The notes: generated from the letters alone by a model not told the origin. Positions 1 through 9,306 are shown, numbered from the stretch's first letter. The stretch: 64,000 nucleotides of DNA from Hydrogenispora ethanolica (GCF_004340685.1 NZ_SLUN01000023.1:30681-94680); one strand, 5' to 3'. Numbers and translations: made by a program.

Positions 1-35
1 TAGGACAGTTGAATATAGAGGAGGCTTGCTTGACC

Positions 36-1613
36 ATGGCTTATCAAGTACTCAACCAGCGGTTGCTCGAAAATGCTTCATTCTGGCAAGGAAAAAAGGT
101 TGAGCTTCCCCAGTACGACCGGAAGAAACTCCCGGTGCGGTCGGTCTGTTTCTCGGCCGGAAAAATGGCCTACGGCCATACCGGGGACATCATGCAGGAT
201 CTGTTGAACGAAGACCCCTCCATCGGCGTCATGACGGGCGTGGAGACCTTCTCCCCCAAATATGTCACTGATCTGGCCGCCGCCGATTTCTTAATGACGC
301 AGCTGATCTTCGAGAATGAAAAGGGCCGGGTGGTTCCCAAGGTCCAAGGGGCCATCGACACCATCCTCTTTCTCGACAGTTCCGCCACCAGCCTGGCCTG
401 GGCCAGACTGCTCGAATTGGCGCACGACCCGCGGCTGCAATTTGCGACGCTCAACGCCCCGGAGGGCGCTTACGGCGTCACCTACCACGGCGGGGAATTC
501 GCCGAGCCCATCAATCCGGTTCTCGTCAAGGATATGGAGGAAGGCACCGTGAACTCCGACGCCGCGAAATGGACTACTTTCGCCCTGGAGCGGTTCAAAG
601 CCGGTTTGAAACTGGCCATGGTCAGCTGCACCAACTTCTCGGGCAACGGCCATTATACCGCCGCCACCTTGCGCACCGTGGCCCGGGCCTGGGAGGAGAA
701 GGGTTTCGCCCCGGCCGGTTTTGTGAAGTATCTCTCCGATCCGGCGCAATTCTCCTTTCCGAACTGCATGATCGACCGGATCGCGGTGAATCCCGACGAG
801 ACCACCGGCGCAGTCATGGCCGGTCTGGGCGTCAAATCGAACCTGGTGGTGACGGAGCGCGCCCGCTATTGGGCGGTCGAAGATATCTTCCCCGCCGGAC
901 GGCCGCGCTTCGAAAAGGCCGCCGGCGTCTTCATGGAGACCAGCTATGAAGGGGTCAAACGCTACGAAGACATGAAGCTGCGCATCCTCAACATGAGCCA
1001 TTCGGTCTTCGCCGGCCTGGGGGTGCTCCTGGGCTACCGCGGCACCTATAGCATCTATCGGGCGATGCAGGATCAGGATCTGACCGATCTGATCGGGCGG
1101 ATCATCGAGATCGTGATCCAGACCATCGAGCGGCCGCAACAGATGGACCCGCGGGAGTTCGCCAAAGCCGCCTGGGAGCGGTTGAACAATCCCAACATCC
1201 CCGACGATCCGATGCGGATCGCCTTCAACGCCTCGGCCAAGATGTTGCCGCGCTTCATGGACACCTATTATGCCGGCCTCCACAAAGGTCTGTCCCGGGA
1301 ACAGCTGGACCTGGTGCTGCTCCCGGTGGCCGGCTTCATCCGGTACGCCATGGGCCTGGACGATGAGGGCCAGCCCTACCGCCTGGAAGACGATCCCCGC
1401 AAAGATCTGCTGGCGGCGTGCGGTTCCCGGGCCAAATTGGGCGATCCCGCCTCGGTCGCCGCGTTTCAGGAGATCATCGCCAACCGGGGCATCATGGGCG
1501 AAGATCTTTATCAATTCGGCGACACCGGCAACCGGATGGCGGCCATGGTCCAAAAGATGCTGGCCGGCCCCGGCGCCGTCCGCCAGGTGGTACGGGAGTA
1601 TTTGGGGAAATAA
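36..1613 (+). CDS. Mannitol dehydrogenase family polyol/uronate oxidoreductase
   Basis: Probably an NAD(P)-dependent oxidoreductase that interconverts a polyol or sugar acid with its keto form, as mannitol 2-dehydrogenase and fructuronate reductase do. The long-chain family signature is clear: a MVSCTNF..NG segment near residue 197, FPNCMIDRI near 241, and the catalytic Lys-x4-Asn-x2-His triad (K314, N319, H322 in KLRILNMSH). At about 525 residues it is near the usual 480-540. The start is uncertain: AGAGGAGG at 17-24 sits 5 nt before an in-frame TTG at 30 and 11 nt before ATG at 36; ATG was chosen. A strong terminator follows, and the gene converges on the sugar ABC operon, so a shared sugar or polyol substrate is likely. 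The exact substrate cannot be read from the sequence. Confidence 0.85.
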   Translation: MAYQVLNQRLLENASFWQGKKVELPQYDRKKLPVRSVCFSAGKMAYGHTGDIMQDLLNEDPSIGVMTGVETFSPKYVTDLAAADFLMTQLIFENEKGRVVPKVQGAIDTILFLDSSATSLAWARLLELAHDPRLQFATLNAPEGAYGVTYHGGEFAEPINPVLVKDMEEGTVNSDAAKWTTFALERFKAGLKLAMVSCTNFSGNGHYTAATLRTVARAWEEKGFAPAGFVKYLSDPAQFSFPNCMIDRIAVNPDETTGAVMAGLGVKSNLVVTERARYWAVEDIFPAGRPRFEKAAGVFMETSYEGVKRYEDMKLRILNMSHSVFAGLGVLLGYRGTYSIYRAMQDQDLTDLIGRIIEIVIQTIERPQQMDPREFAKAAWERLNNPNIPDDPMRIAFNASAKMLPRFMDTYYAGLHKGLSREQLDLVLLPVAGFIRYAMGLDDEGQPYRLEDDPRKDLLAACGSRAKLGDPASVAAFQEIIANRGIMGEDLYQFGDTGNRMAAMVQKMLAGPGAVRQVVREYLGK

Positions 1614-1641
1614 TCCTTTCCGAATCAAGTTTTTCGGACGC

Positions 1642-1677
1642 AAAAGAGCCGGGGCCTAAAAACCCCGACTCTTTTTT
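1642..1677. terminator. Bidirectional intrinsic terminator
   Basis: A-rich left side, a GC stem (GCCGGGG / CCCCG with flanking AAAAGAG / CTCTTTT) and a T run on both strands. It lies between the convergent oxidoreductase and ABC binding-protein genes and can serve both. Confidence 0.85.
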
Positions 1678-1745
1678 CTGTTATTCCCCGCTCCGTCAGG
1701 CGGGCTGACATCATCCATGCGCCGCCCTTCCGGCAAAAAAATCCC

Positions 1746-2708
1746 TTAAAATACGCTATCGGGATTATAGTACCGCGCGGCGTTGGAACGGATGATCCGC
1801 GGCGAATCGACCACGGTCTTTTTTGGCGCCCTGCAGCCCGCCAAAATCGCCATTAACCGGTTGAAGCCCGCTCTGCCGATGATATCGGAATTATTCATGC
1901 CGGTGCATTCGAAATTAGTGCCGTCGATGATGGCTTTAATGGCTTCCTTCTGCCCGTCGACGCCGACGATGAAGATATCCTTTTCCCGTTTAGCATTCTT
2001 GATCGCGATCATCGCGCCCAAACCCATCGAATCATTCTCGCAAAGCACGGCGTCGATGTCTTTATGCGCCGCCAGGATATCCTCCATGACCTTGATAGCC
2101 TTTTCGGTATTCCATTCGCCCCAGCCGGTGGCCACCACTTTGATATCGGAATATTTCTTCAAAACGCTCAAAGCGCCGTTGGTGCGGGCCAATCCGATAG
2201 AGTTATCGGCCGGGCCGCCTTTGAGCAGCACCAAGTTGCCTTTACCATTCAACCGTTTTGCGATATACTCGCCGTTATTGACGCCGATCTGGTAATTGTC
2301 CGGACCGACCCAGCTGGTGTACTCGCCGCCTTTTAATTCCCGGTCGACCAGGACCACCGGGATCTTGGCCTTTTTCAGCGCGTTCAGAGCCGGAACATGC
2401 GATTCCAGGACGGCGCCGGAGATGATCACGCCCTTGACCCCTTTGCTGATCATATCTTCGATATCCGCCATCAACTTATCGGCCCGGCTTTGGGCATCGG
2501 TCACAAACAGCTGGATGTTGGGATAAACTGCCGCTTCTTCCTGAACCGCCTTGGACATTCCGGAGAAATACGGCGCGCCCAGCGTAAAATTGGCCATTCC
2601 AATCCTCAGCCTGTTACTGGCGGTAGCGGCGGAGATCGGATTGGACAGGGTTCCCGTGACCAACACCAGCACGCAAAGCAGGACAAAGAACAACTGATTC
2701 CGTTTCAT
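1746..2708 (-). CDS. Sugar ABC transporter substrate-binding protein
   Basis: Captures a sugar outside the cytoplasmic membrane and delivers it to the permease/ATPase encoded upstream. It is a 320-residue protein of the ribose/galactose-type periplasmic-binding family (Peripla_BP_4). Typical segments are visible: RIGMANFTLGAPYFSGM at the mature start, a DRELKGGEYTSWVGPDN loop, and CENDSMGLGAMIAIK in the second lobe. The leader (residues 1-28, ending near PISAATA) looks like a signal-peptidase-I substrate and has no lipobox cysteine, which is unusual for a single-membrane Bacillota binding protein. ATG start with GGGAGGT upstream. It is the last gene of the operon, 107 nt after the permease; a small hairpin at about 2788-2812 in that gap may adjust transcript levels. 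Confidence 0.9.
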   Translation of the reverse strand: MKRNQLFFVLLCVLVLVTGTLSNPISAATASNRLRIGMANFTLGAPYFSGMSKAVQEEAAVYPNIQLFVTDAQSRADKLMADIEDMISKGVKGVIISGAVLESHVPALNALKKAKIPVVLVDRELKGGEYTSWVGPDNYQIGVNNGEYIAKRLNGKGNLVLLKGGPADNSIGLARTNGALSVLKKYSDIKVVATGWGEWNTEKAIKVMEDILAAHKDIDAVLCENDSMGLGAMIAIKNAKREKDIFIVGVDGQKEAIKAIIDGTNFECTGMNNSDIIGRAGFNRLMAILAGCRAPKKTVVDSPRIIRSNAARYYNPDSVF

Positions 2709-2815
2709 CGAAGATTACCTCCCTTTTATTTTTGTTTACCCTTGCAGACAGCGAAAAACTTCCCTCTGTATCACCTCCGTTGTTCATCCTTCGAAGACCG
2801 GGTCTTTCGAGCGCG

Positions 2816-3793
2816 TCAGCGTTTCTCCTCGCGGCGGGCCACGATGGCGGCAATGATGATCAAGCCTTTGATGACTTGCTGCGGATAGGACTGGATATTC
2901 AATAAATTCATGATGTTGTTGATCAATCCCAGCGTAACGACACCGATCAATGTTCCGGGCACATTGCCGATCCCGCCGTTGAAGCTGGCGCCCCCGATGA
3001 CGCAGGCCGCAATGGCATCCAGCTCAAAACCGGAACCGGCCATCGGCTCGGCAATATAGAGCCGCGAGGTCAAGACGATTCCGGCCAGCGCGGAGAGCGC
3101 GGCGCAGATCGTATAGGTCAACAGTTTAATCCGGTTCACCGGGATCCCGGCCAGGCGCGCCGCTTCTTCATTGTTCCCGACCGCGATGACCTCCCGGCCG
3201 AAAGTGGTCCGCTTCACGATGAAATGAATGATGAGCGCCACTCCCAGCATGATCAGCACCGGATAGGGAATGATCCCCAGGGTTCCCCCGCCGAGCTCGG
3301 TAAACCGCTCATTGGATACCTGAATGGGGGTTCCGTTGCTATAGATGAATCCCATCCCCCTGGCGATGGTCATCATCGCCAGGGTCATGATGAACGGCGC
3401 CATCTTGGTCTTGGTAATAAAGAAACCGCTGATGAGGCCGGGCAAGGCTCCCGCGATCAGCGCCAGGGAGACCGCCTGATACAACGGGAGTTTCAGTTGC
3501 AATCCCGCAACCAGGGCCCCCGTCAGCGCCAAAACCGAGCCCACGGAAAGATCGATCCCGCCGATGATAATCACCAGTAACATCCCCATGCTGATGATGC
3601 CGTTGACTGAGACTTGCTTTAAGACATTGATCAAGTTGTTTTGGGTAAAAAAGGCGTCAGAGATCAAGGCCGAGATCACGACAATGATGCCGAAGATGAT
3701 ATACATGCTGTAACGGTTCCAAACCTCCAGGCACTGCTGTCCGAATGGGATGCCTTGATTTTCCGAGGCAATGGTCGTTGTCTTAGTATTCAT
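2816..3793 (-). CDS. Sugar ABC transporter permease (RbsC type)
   Basis: Membrane channel of the sugar importer. The 325-residue product has about nine hydrophobic segments and the hallmark loop of the BPD_transp_2 family (GRGMGFIYSNGTPI, then AVGNNEEAARLAGI near residue 225 and VIGGASFNGGIG near 275). Start ATG at 3793 overlaps the TGA of the ATPase gene in an ATGA arrangement, with GGGGGTGA just upstream, so translation is likely coupled. A longer frame reaching to 4057 is only overlap with the ATPase gene. Confidence 0.92.
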   Translation of the reverse strand: MNTKTTTIASENQGIPFGQQCLEVWNRYSMYIIFGIIVVISALISDAFFTQNNLINVLKQVSVNGIISMGMLLVIIIGGIDLSVGSVLALTGALVAGLQLKLPLYQAVSLALIAGALPGLISGFFITKTKMAPFIMTLAMMTIARGMGFIYSNGTPIQVSNERFTELGGGTLGIIPYPVLIMLGVALIIHFIVKRTTFGREVIAVGNNEEAARLAGIPVNRIKLLTYTICAALSALAGIVLTSRLYIAEPMAGSGFELDAIAACVIGGASFNGGIGNVPGTLIGVVTLGLINNIMNLLNIQSYPQQVIKGLIIIAAIVARREEKR

Positions 3794-5307
3794 TCGCTCA
3801 CCCCCATGGCGTGTGCCAAAATTTTTTCTTCGGTGGCTTCCGGCCGGTCGAATTCGGCGACGGTTGCGCCTTCGCGCATTACGATGATCCGATCGCTCAA
3901 GCCCAGGATCTCCGGGAGGACGCTGGAGATCAGCATCACCGCTTTGCCGCGCGCCGCCAGTTCCGCCACGAAATGATAGATCTCGACCATCGTGCCCACA
4001 TCCACTCCCCAGGTCGGCTGATCGAGGATGATCACCTTGGACTCGGTCAATAGCCACTTGGCTAGAGCTACTTTTTGCTGGTTGCCGCCGCTGAGCTGTT
4101 TTACCAGTTTCCGCGGCTCATTCGGTTTTACGGCCAACTTTTGAATCACCCGGTTCACCGCCGCCGCTTCCCTGGACTCCGATAGAACCGCCAATTTGCT
4201 GAACTGCGACAGACTGGCGGCGCTGACGTTATGTTCGATGCTCACATCCGGAAAGAGTCCGTCTTTCTTGCGATCTTCCGTGAGGAAAGCGAGTCCGGCG
4301 GCAATAGCTTCGCGGGGCGAGCGAAATGAGACCGGTTTGCCGTCGAGCATCATGCTTCCGGCGCTTGTCCGGTCCGCTCCGAAGACGCAGCGGGCCACTT
4401 CGGTCCGGCCGCTTCCCACCAGCCCGGCGAATCCCAGGATCTCGCCTTCATGCAACGTGAAATTGACGTGGTGGATCCGATTCTCCCCCGCCAAATCCCG
4501 CACTTCCAGGATGGGCCGGCCTCTTTGGCGAATGCGCTTCGGATAGAGATCTCCCAACTCCCTTCCCACCATCAATTGAATCAGCTCATCCTTGGTGGTG
4601 GACGCCGTCGGACGGGTATCGACCACTTGCCCGTCCTTTAGGATTGTGACCCGGTCGGCCAGGGTAAAAATCTCCTCCAGATGATGCGAGATGAAGATAA
4701 TTCCGGTTCCGGACTGCCGTAACCTCCGGACCACCCCAAAAAGACGTTGCGTCTCTTCCTCCTCCAGCACCGCGGTGGGTTCGTCCAGGATCAGGAGCCG
4801 TGGTTGCTCGGCCACCGCCTTGGCGATCTCCAGCATCTGTTTTTCGGCGACTCCCAGGCTATTGAGGGGCTTCCGGACATCCAACTGAAACCCGATCCCT
4901 TGCAACAGCTCTTCCGCCCTGCGGTAGCACGCCTTCCAATCCACCAGGCCCGGCAGTCTCGAATGCCAGCGGCCCACCAACAGATTCTCCCCTACCGTAA
5001 TGTTGGGGAATAGACTGAAATCTTGGTACACCACCCGGATTCCCAGCCGCTGGGCAGCCGCCGGCTCCTGCAGTTCAATTTTTTTGCCGTCCAGACGAAT
5101 TTCGCCGCTGTCCTTGCGCACCGCGCCCGCCAGGATCTTGATGAGCGTCGATTTTCCGGCGCCGTTCTCCCCGACCAGCGCATGAATCTCGCCGGCGTGG
5201 ACCTGAAAATCCACATTCCGCAAGGCGATGGTGGCGCCGTAACGCTTGGTGATTTGATGGGTGGCCAGGACCGGTAGGACCGGAGTTTCTTGCACGGCTG
5301 TTTCCAT
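3790..5307 (-). CDS. Sugar ABC transporter ATP-binding protein (RbsA/MglA type)
   Basis: Powers sugar import with two fused nucleotide-binding domains (about 505 residues). The first domain has Walker A GENGAGKST, Walker B LLILDEPTAVL and the H-loop ISHHLEE. The second has the usual degenerate Walker A (GLVGSGRTE), a perfect LSGGNQQK signature and Walker B VIILDQPTWGVDVG. In that last motif the catalytic glutamate is replaced by glutamine, so the second site may bind but hydrolyse ATP poorly. ATG at 5307 has AGGAGGT 7 nt upstream; that Shine-Dalgarno site overlaps the stop codon of the aldehyde dehydrogenase, which indicates tight coupling within the operon. Confidence 0.93.
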   Translation of the reverse strand: METAVQETPVLPVLATHQITKRYGATIALRNVDFQVHAGEIHALVGENGAGKSTLIKILAGAVRKDSGEIRLDGKKIELQEPAAAQRLGIRVVYQDFSLFPNITVGENLLVGRWHSRLPGLVDWKACYRRAEELLQGIGFQLDVRKPLNSLGVAEKQMLEIAKAVAEQPRLLILDEPTAVLEEEETQRLFGVVRRLRQSGTGIIFISHHLEEIFTLADRVTILKDGQVVDTRPTASTTKDELIQLMVGRELGDLYPKRIRQRGRPILEVRDLAGENRIHHVNFTLHEGEILGFAGLVGSGRTEVARCVFGADRTSAGSMMLDGKPVSFRSPREAIAAGLAFLTEDRKKDGLFPDVSIEHNVSAASLSQFSKLAVLSESREAAAVNRVIQKLAVKPNEPRKLVKQLSGGNQQKVALAKWLLTESKVIILDQPTWGVDVGTMVEIYHFVAELAARGKAVMLISSVLPEILGLSDRIIVMREGATVAEFDRPEATEEKILAHAMGVSE

Positions 5308-5319
5308 TCTCAAAACCTC

Positions 5320-6762
5320 CTATGCACTGGGGAAAACATTATGAAAGATCACGCTTTTCAGCTCGGTCATTTCTTCGATGGTATGATGGATCCCCTCCCG
5401 CCCTTTGCCGCTCAGCTTGACGCCGCCGAAGGGCAGGTTGGCGGCGCGCAAGGCGCCGGTCCAGTTGACCACCACTCCCCCCGCTTGGAGTCTCATGGCA
5501 AAATCGATGGCGCGCGAGATATCCCGGGTGAAGATTCCCGCCTGCAACCCATAAGCGCTGTCATTAGCGAGTTGCAACGCTTCCGCCTCGGTCCGGAAAC
5601 CGATCAGCGGCACCACCGGCCCGAATACTTCTTCTCGAAACACGGCCATCTCCCGCGTGACAGCGCTCAGAACGGTCGGACTGTAAAAATTGCCGTTGCG
5701 GCTGGCGCCGAGCAATACCCGGGCGCCTTGGGCGATCGTCCGGTTTACAATCTCCTCGACTTCCTTCGCGGCGGTCTCATGAATCAGCGGTCCGACATCC
5801 GTCGCCGGATCCAGCGCGTCGCCGACTGTCAACTGCGATGCCCGCCGGAGCAACAATTGGGTGAACTGCTCGCGAACCTCCTCTTGGATCAGAACCCGCT
5901 TGACCGCGCAGCAGATCTGACCGTTGCCCCGGGCCAGTCTCCCCAGGACAACCGCTTCGGCTGCTTTCTCCAGATCGGCGTCGGCGAAGACCACGCTGAC
6001 GTCGTTTCCTCCCAGTTCCATCGTGACCCGCTTAATGGTCTGGGCCGCCAGTTCACTGACGCGCTGTCCGGTACGGGTACTGGCGGTGATGGTAATCAGA
6101 TCCACCACCGGGCTGCTGGCCAGGGCTTCCCCGACCACCGAGCCGGGCCCGGTAATCATTTGAAAACCATCGGCCGGCACTCCCGCTGCGAGCATGAGTT
6201 CGGCGATGCGCAGCAACGTCAACGGGCACGCCTCCGGAGGCTTGACGATCAGCGCATTGCCGGCGGCCAGCGCCGGAGCGGCTTTATGCGCGAATAACTC
6301 CACCGGATAATTGAAAGGGACGATCGCCGCCACCACCCCAATGGGCTGGCGGACAGTATATGAAAAATGGCGCTCGTTGCCGGGCTGCGCGTCCATGGGG
6401 ATCACTTCGCCGATGATCCGTTTCGCTTCTTCGGCGAAACCTTCGAAGATGTAGGCCGTGCATTGAATCTCTTCGCTGGTCTGCCGCAACGGTTTGCCGT
6501 TCTCCCTCGCCAGCAAGGCGGCCAGTTCCGTCTGGTTCTCCCATATCAACTCCGAAGACCTCTTTAGCATTTGATACCGCTGATATGAGGAGAGTCCTCT
6601 CATAACCGTTTTTCCGGCATCGGCCGCTTTTAATGAATTCTCTACATCCTCCGCTGTCGCCAGCGGAACGGAATCAATGGCTTCGCCCGTCGAGGGATTG
6701 ATCACATTCCGGCGTCTTCCGTCCGAAGCCTCGCACCATTTGCCTCCCATCAGTATCTTCAT
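5320..6762 (-). CDS. NAD(P)-dependent aldehyde dehydrogenase
   Basis: Oxidises an aldehyde to the acid, probably one produced from the imported sugar (a lactaldehyde-, glycolaldehyde- or semialdehyde-like substrate; not decidable here). It is 480 residues, the family norm. Key parts: VPFNYP near 149, the NAD-site stretch ITASTRTG near 226 (family usually FTGST), general-base Glu in MELGGN near 249, nucleophile Cys in GQICCAV near 284, and EVFGPVVP near 386. ATG 6762 has AGGAGG 8 nt upstream. First gene of the ABC operon, transcribed from the gap that holds a perfect 14-bp palindrome and lies downstream of the LacI gene. Confidence 0.9.
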   Translation of the reverse strand: MKILMGGKWCEASDGRRRNVINPSTGEAIDSVPLATAEDVENSLKAADAGKTVMRGLSSYQRYQMLKRSSELIWENQTELAALLARENGKPLRQTSEEIQCTAYIFEGFAEEAKRIIGEVIPMDAQPGNERHFSYTVRQPIGVVAAIVPFNYPVELFAHKAAPALAAGNALIVKPPEACPLTLLRIAELMLAAGVPADGFQMITGPGSVVGEALASSPVVDLITITASTRTGQRVSELAAQTIKRVTMELGGNDVSVVFADADLEKAAEAVVLGRLARGNGQICCAVKRVLIQEEVREQFTQLLLRRASQLTVGDALDPATDVGPLIHETAAKEVEEIVNRTIAQGARVLLGASRNGNFYSPTVLSAVTREMAVFREEVFGPVVPLIGFRTEAEALQLANDSAYGLQAGIFTRDISRAIDFAMRLQAGGVVVNWTGALRAANLPFGGVKLSGKGREGIHHTIEEMTELKSVIFHNVFPSA

Positions 6763-6778
6763 CAACCGAACCTCCTAT

Positions 6779-6792
6779 TGTATACGTATACA
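6779..6792. promoter_or_regulatory. Candidate LacI-family operator (proximal)
   Basis: Perfect palindrome TGTATACGTATACA just upstream of the aldehyde dehydrogenase Shine-Dalgarno site. A near copy lies 249 bp upstream at 7028-7041. LacI-family regulators bind palindromes with a central CG, and the neighbouring gene encodes one. Confidence 0.6.
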
Positions 6793-7027
6793 TTACAATA
6801 TATGTATTCGCTTGACCGAATTTTTTTCCTGCTAATTCTAAAAAATTATGAAAATTTTGTAATAATTTTGGGACATTACGGACTTGATATTCTGAAAAAA
6901 CGGGCGGAATTATGTTTTAATGGGGAAAAACCGAATCAATTATAATTTCAATTTTGAGGGTCAGTCTTTGATAAAATCAGAACTACCTTAGTCTTGCACC
7001 TCCGGATAGATAATGCCGCAAAGCGTC

Positions 7028-7041
7028 TGTATACGATTACA
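7028..7041. promoter_or_regulatory. Candidate LacI-family operator (distal)
   Basis: TGTATACGATTACA differs from the proximal palindrome only by a TA/AT swap and overlaps the stop codon of the lacI-type gene. The 249-bp spacing would allow loop formation by a tetramer or cooperative binding. Inferred from sequence similarity only. Confidence 0.45.
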
Positions 7042-8053
7042 TTGATGGCGAATGCTTGGGCTGAGCGCAAGATGAACGGATTTGAAGCGCCGTTGGCAAG
7101 ACCACCTGCCGGACCGGTCGCTCCGAATTTCCGGTCAGGCGCTCGAATAACATTTCCGCGGCGCTCCTCCCCATCTCCGAGGTAGGGCGGTTAATCAAGG
7201 TGATCGGCGGCGAAAGATATCCGGCCAGTGAAAAATCGTCAAATCCCAGCAAAGAAACGTCTTTGGGAATCGCCATTCTGGCATCGGCCAATGCTTTATA
7301 AGCCCCCATCGTCATTAGGTTGTTCGCCGCAAAAATCGCAGTCGGCGGGGCGGGGAGCCGCATCAGTTCCTGGGCGCCCAAATATCCGCCTTCTTCGATG
7401 GCATTGCCGTTCACGATATATTCCTCGAGGACTTCCAGACCCGCTTCCTGCATGGCCAGGCGATAGCCGTTCAAGCGTTCTTCGCCCAGTGAAATATCGG
7501 TCGGCACATGGATAATGGCGATCCTGGCGTGCCCGAGCCGTTTTAGATACTCAATTCCTTGGGCGACCCCTCCGGCGTTGTCAATGGTCACACTGTCGTA
7601 TTCCCCGCCGGTCGTCAAACGGTCGATCAGAACCACCGGAATGTTCATCGCTTGAAACTTGGCCAGTTGCTCGCTGTCCCGGGTGACCAAGATAGCCAAC
7701 AATCCATCGACCCGTTGTTTGAGGAGCGTTTCCAGGGCGGCTTCCTCCCGCAACCGGTCCTCACTGGTGTTTTGGATGATCATGTTATACCTGTATTTGG
7801 CGCAAACCGCTTCGATGCCCGAGAGTACCGCCGGAAAGAACGGGTTGGAGATATCCGGCACTAAAAAGCCGATGGTCTTCGTATTGGCCATTTTAAGGCT
7901 CCGGGCGATGACATTCTGTACATAACCATGCTTGGCGATGACTTCGTTCACCCGTGCCGCCGTCTCCGGGGACACACTGGGATCATGGTTGATCACTCTG
8001 GAAACCGTCGCCGATGAAACACCCGCCAGTTTTGCAATCTCGCGCTGATTCAA
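7037..8053 (-). CDS. LacI family transcriptional regulator
   Basis: Likely repressor of the adjacent aldehyde dehydrogenase/ABC operon, released by a sugar. 338 residues: helix-turn-helix at 2-24 (REIAKLAGVSSATVSRVIN), hinge helix near 50, then a periplasmic-binding-like sensor domain (FLVPDISNPFF, LIDRLTTGGEYDSV, AANNLMTMGAYKAL). Start is TTG with GGGAG 9 nt upstream; no in-frame ATG fits. It lies upstream of the operon on the same strand, with operator-like palindromes on either side of the 274-bp gap. Confidence 0.9.
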   Translation of the reverse strand: MNQREIAKLAGVSSATVSRVINHDPSVSPETAARVNEVIAKHGYVQNVIARSLKMANTKTIGFLVPDISNPFFPAVLSGIEAVCAKYRYNMIIQNTSEDRLREEAALETLLKQRVDGLLAILVTRDSEQLAKFQAMNIPVVLIDRLTTGGEYDSVTIDNAGGVAQGIEYLKRLGHARIAIIHVPTDISLGEERLNGYRLAMQEAGLEVLEEYIVNGNAIEEGGYLGAQELMRLPAPPTAIFAANNLMTMGAYKALADARMAIPKDVSLLGFDDFSLAGYLSPPITLINRPTSEMGRSAAEMLFERLTGNSERPVRQVVLPTALQIRSSCAQPKHSPSM

Positions 8054-8106
8054 ATGATTACGCTCCCATTCAAGGATTATCGCTCAATCCAACAATCTAT
8101 TGCAAA

Positions 8107-8135
8107 ATCATATCACATATTCAAACGACTATCAA
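8107..8135 (-). promoter_or_regulatory. Promoter of the lacI-type gene
   Basis: Minus-strand -35 TTGATA (8130-8135) and -10 TATGAT (8107-8112), spacer 17, about 54 nt before the TTG start. A good sigma-A match. Confidence 0.6.
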
Positions 8136-8392
8136 TTTTCCTTTGGGCAGCTGAAGCAACTTCCTTGGCTTATCCAGGCCGCGCACGGCTAAGCGTTGTT
8201 GAAATGAGTCTTCGGAAAGTTTGGGAAGCTCCCGGCCGGCCAGCGTTTTTCAGTTGCGAACCGGGTCTCCAATTACTTTCTATTATTTTCCTCCTTTTCC
8301 TGCCGAGAACCCCAAATCAGAAGCGGCGCTCCGATTTTTCCGGCGTCACGGAGCCGATCCCGCATTTCCGGGAACCTTCCCCAAGCGCTTAT
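8136..8392. other. Gene-free stretch, nothing recognised
   Basis: Between the lacI promoter and the terminator of the nitroreductase gene. No frame with a convincing start or protein family, no repeat and no RNA motif was seen. Confidence 0.5.
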
Positions 8393-8420
8393 AAAAAAAC
8401 CTGCACTCATCCGGCAGGTT
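8393..8420 (-). terminator. Intrinsic terminator after nitroreductase
   Basis: Minus strand: AACCTGC / GCAGGTT stem with a 9-nt loop, followed by seven T. Confidence 0.8.
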
Positions 8421-8520
8421 CGATCCATTACGAAACGATTAAAATGAAAAGTGTATCGAAAACAATTTTGGTCCATCCCGCGAGAGGATTTGAAATAAGG
8501 AACCTCGCGGCGATACTTCC

Positions 8521-9306
8521 CTATTCCTCTTCCCGCCAGGCCCGGAGGATCGCCCGGACCGAGCGGTTCATCTCCAGCATGAAACCGGCGTTGAACTTGC
8601 GGACGTACATGTGCTGGCCGATATTGGCCGTATCGCCGATGAAAGGCTGATTGTGGAACTCCCGCTCCGCGGTCTCCCGGAACATCGCCGCGAAATCGTC
8701 TCCGTTCAGCCTGCGGTAGCCGTCCCGGTACACGACGGCCTCCATGGGGAAACGGGGAGGCTGGCGCCGCGCCCGTTGCTGTTCGGTCGGATATCCGAAA
8801 CACACCATCGTAATGGGGAAGACGTATTGCGGCAGTTGCAACAGCTCGCGGTGGATCTCGTAGTTCTCCATAATATCCCCGATATAACAGGAGCCGAGCC
8901 CATGGGACTCGGCGGCCACCACCGCCGTCTGGGCCGCAATCAACGCGTCGCAACAGGCCAGAAAGAGATCGCCCTCCGCCGGCCGGCGCATGGCTTGGCC
9001 CTTGGCCGCGCAGTATTCGGGGACCCCGCAATGCTCAAAATAATCGAACCAGCGTTGGTAATCGGCCAGAAAAAGCAGCACCCACGGCGCCGCGGCGATA
9101 AAAGGCTGATGATCGCAGGTCTCCGCCAAACGCTCCTTGAGCGGCTGCGCCGCGATCTCGATCACCGAATACAACATCATGTTCCCCGCGGTGGGCGCGC
9201 GAAGCACCGCCCGGAGGATCTCCTCCCGCACCGCGGCGGGGATCGGCCGTTCCTGATACGCCCGGACCGAACGCCGGTCGAGCAACGTCGTCATCATGGG
9301 ATTCAC
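8521..9306 (-). CDS. Nitroreductase family flavoprotein
   Basis: FMN-dependent NAD(P)H oxidoreductase of the nitroreductase fold; physiological substrate unknown. 261 residues with the typical N-terminal RRSVRAYQERPIP, the FMN-contact segment APTAGNMMLYS near 37 and a SHGLGSCYIGDIMEN loop near 133. The C-terminal extension after residue 185 (ending VRAILRAWREEE) resembles the longer NfsA/FRase-like members. Start GTG 9306 was kept; ATG codons at 9297/9294 are alternatives. Likely co-directional with the Nudix gene 78 bp upstream. Confidence 0.85.
   Translation of the reverse strand: MNPMMTTLLDRRSVRAYQERPIPAAVREEILRAVLRAPTAGNMMLYSVIEIAAQPLKERLAETCDHQPFIAAAPWVLLFLADYQRWFDYFEHCGVPEYCAAKGQAMRRPAEGDLFLACCDALIAAQTAVVAAESHGLGSCYIGDIMENYEIHRELLQLPQYVFPITMVCFGYPTEQQRARRQPPRFPMEAVVYRDGYRRLNGDDFAAMFRETAEREFHNQPFIGDTANIGQHMYVRKFNAGFMLEMNRSVRAILRAWREEE

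Noticed and set aside
291..1643. Long open frame antisense to the mannitol-dehydrogenase-family gene
   Set aside because: Arg/His/Gly-rich product with no family, no ribosome site, fully covered by a gene with intact catalytic motifs. Typical third-position GC shadow.
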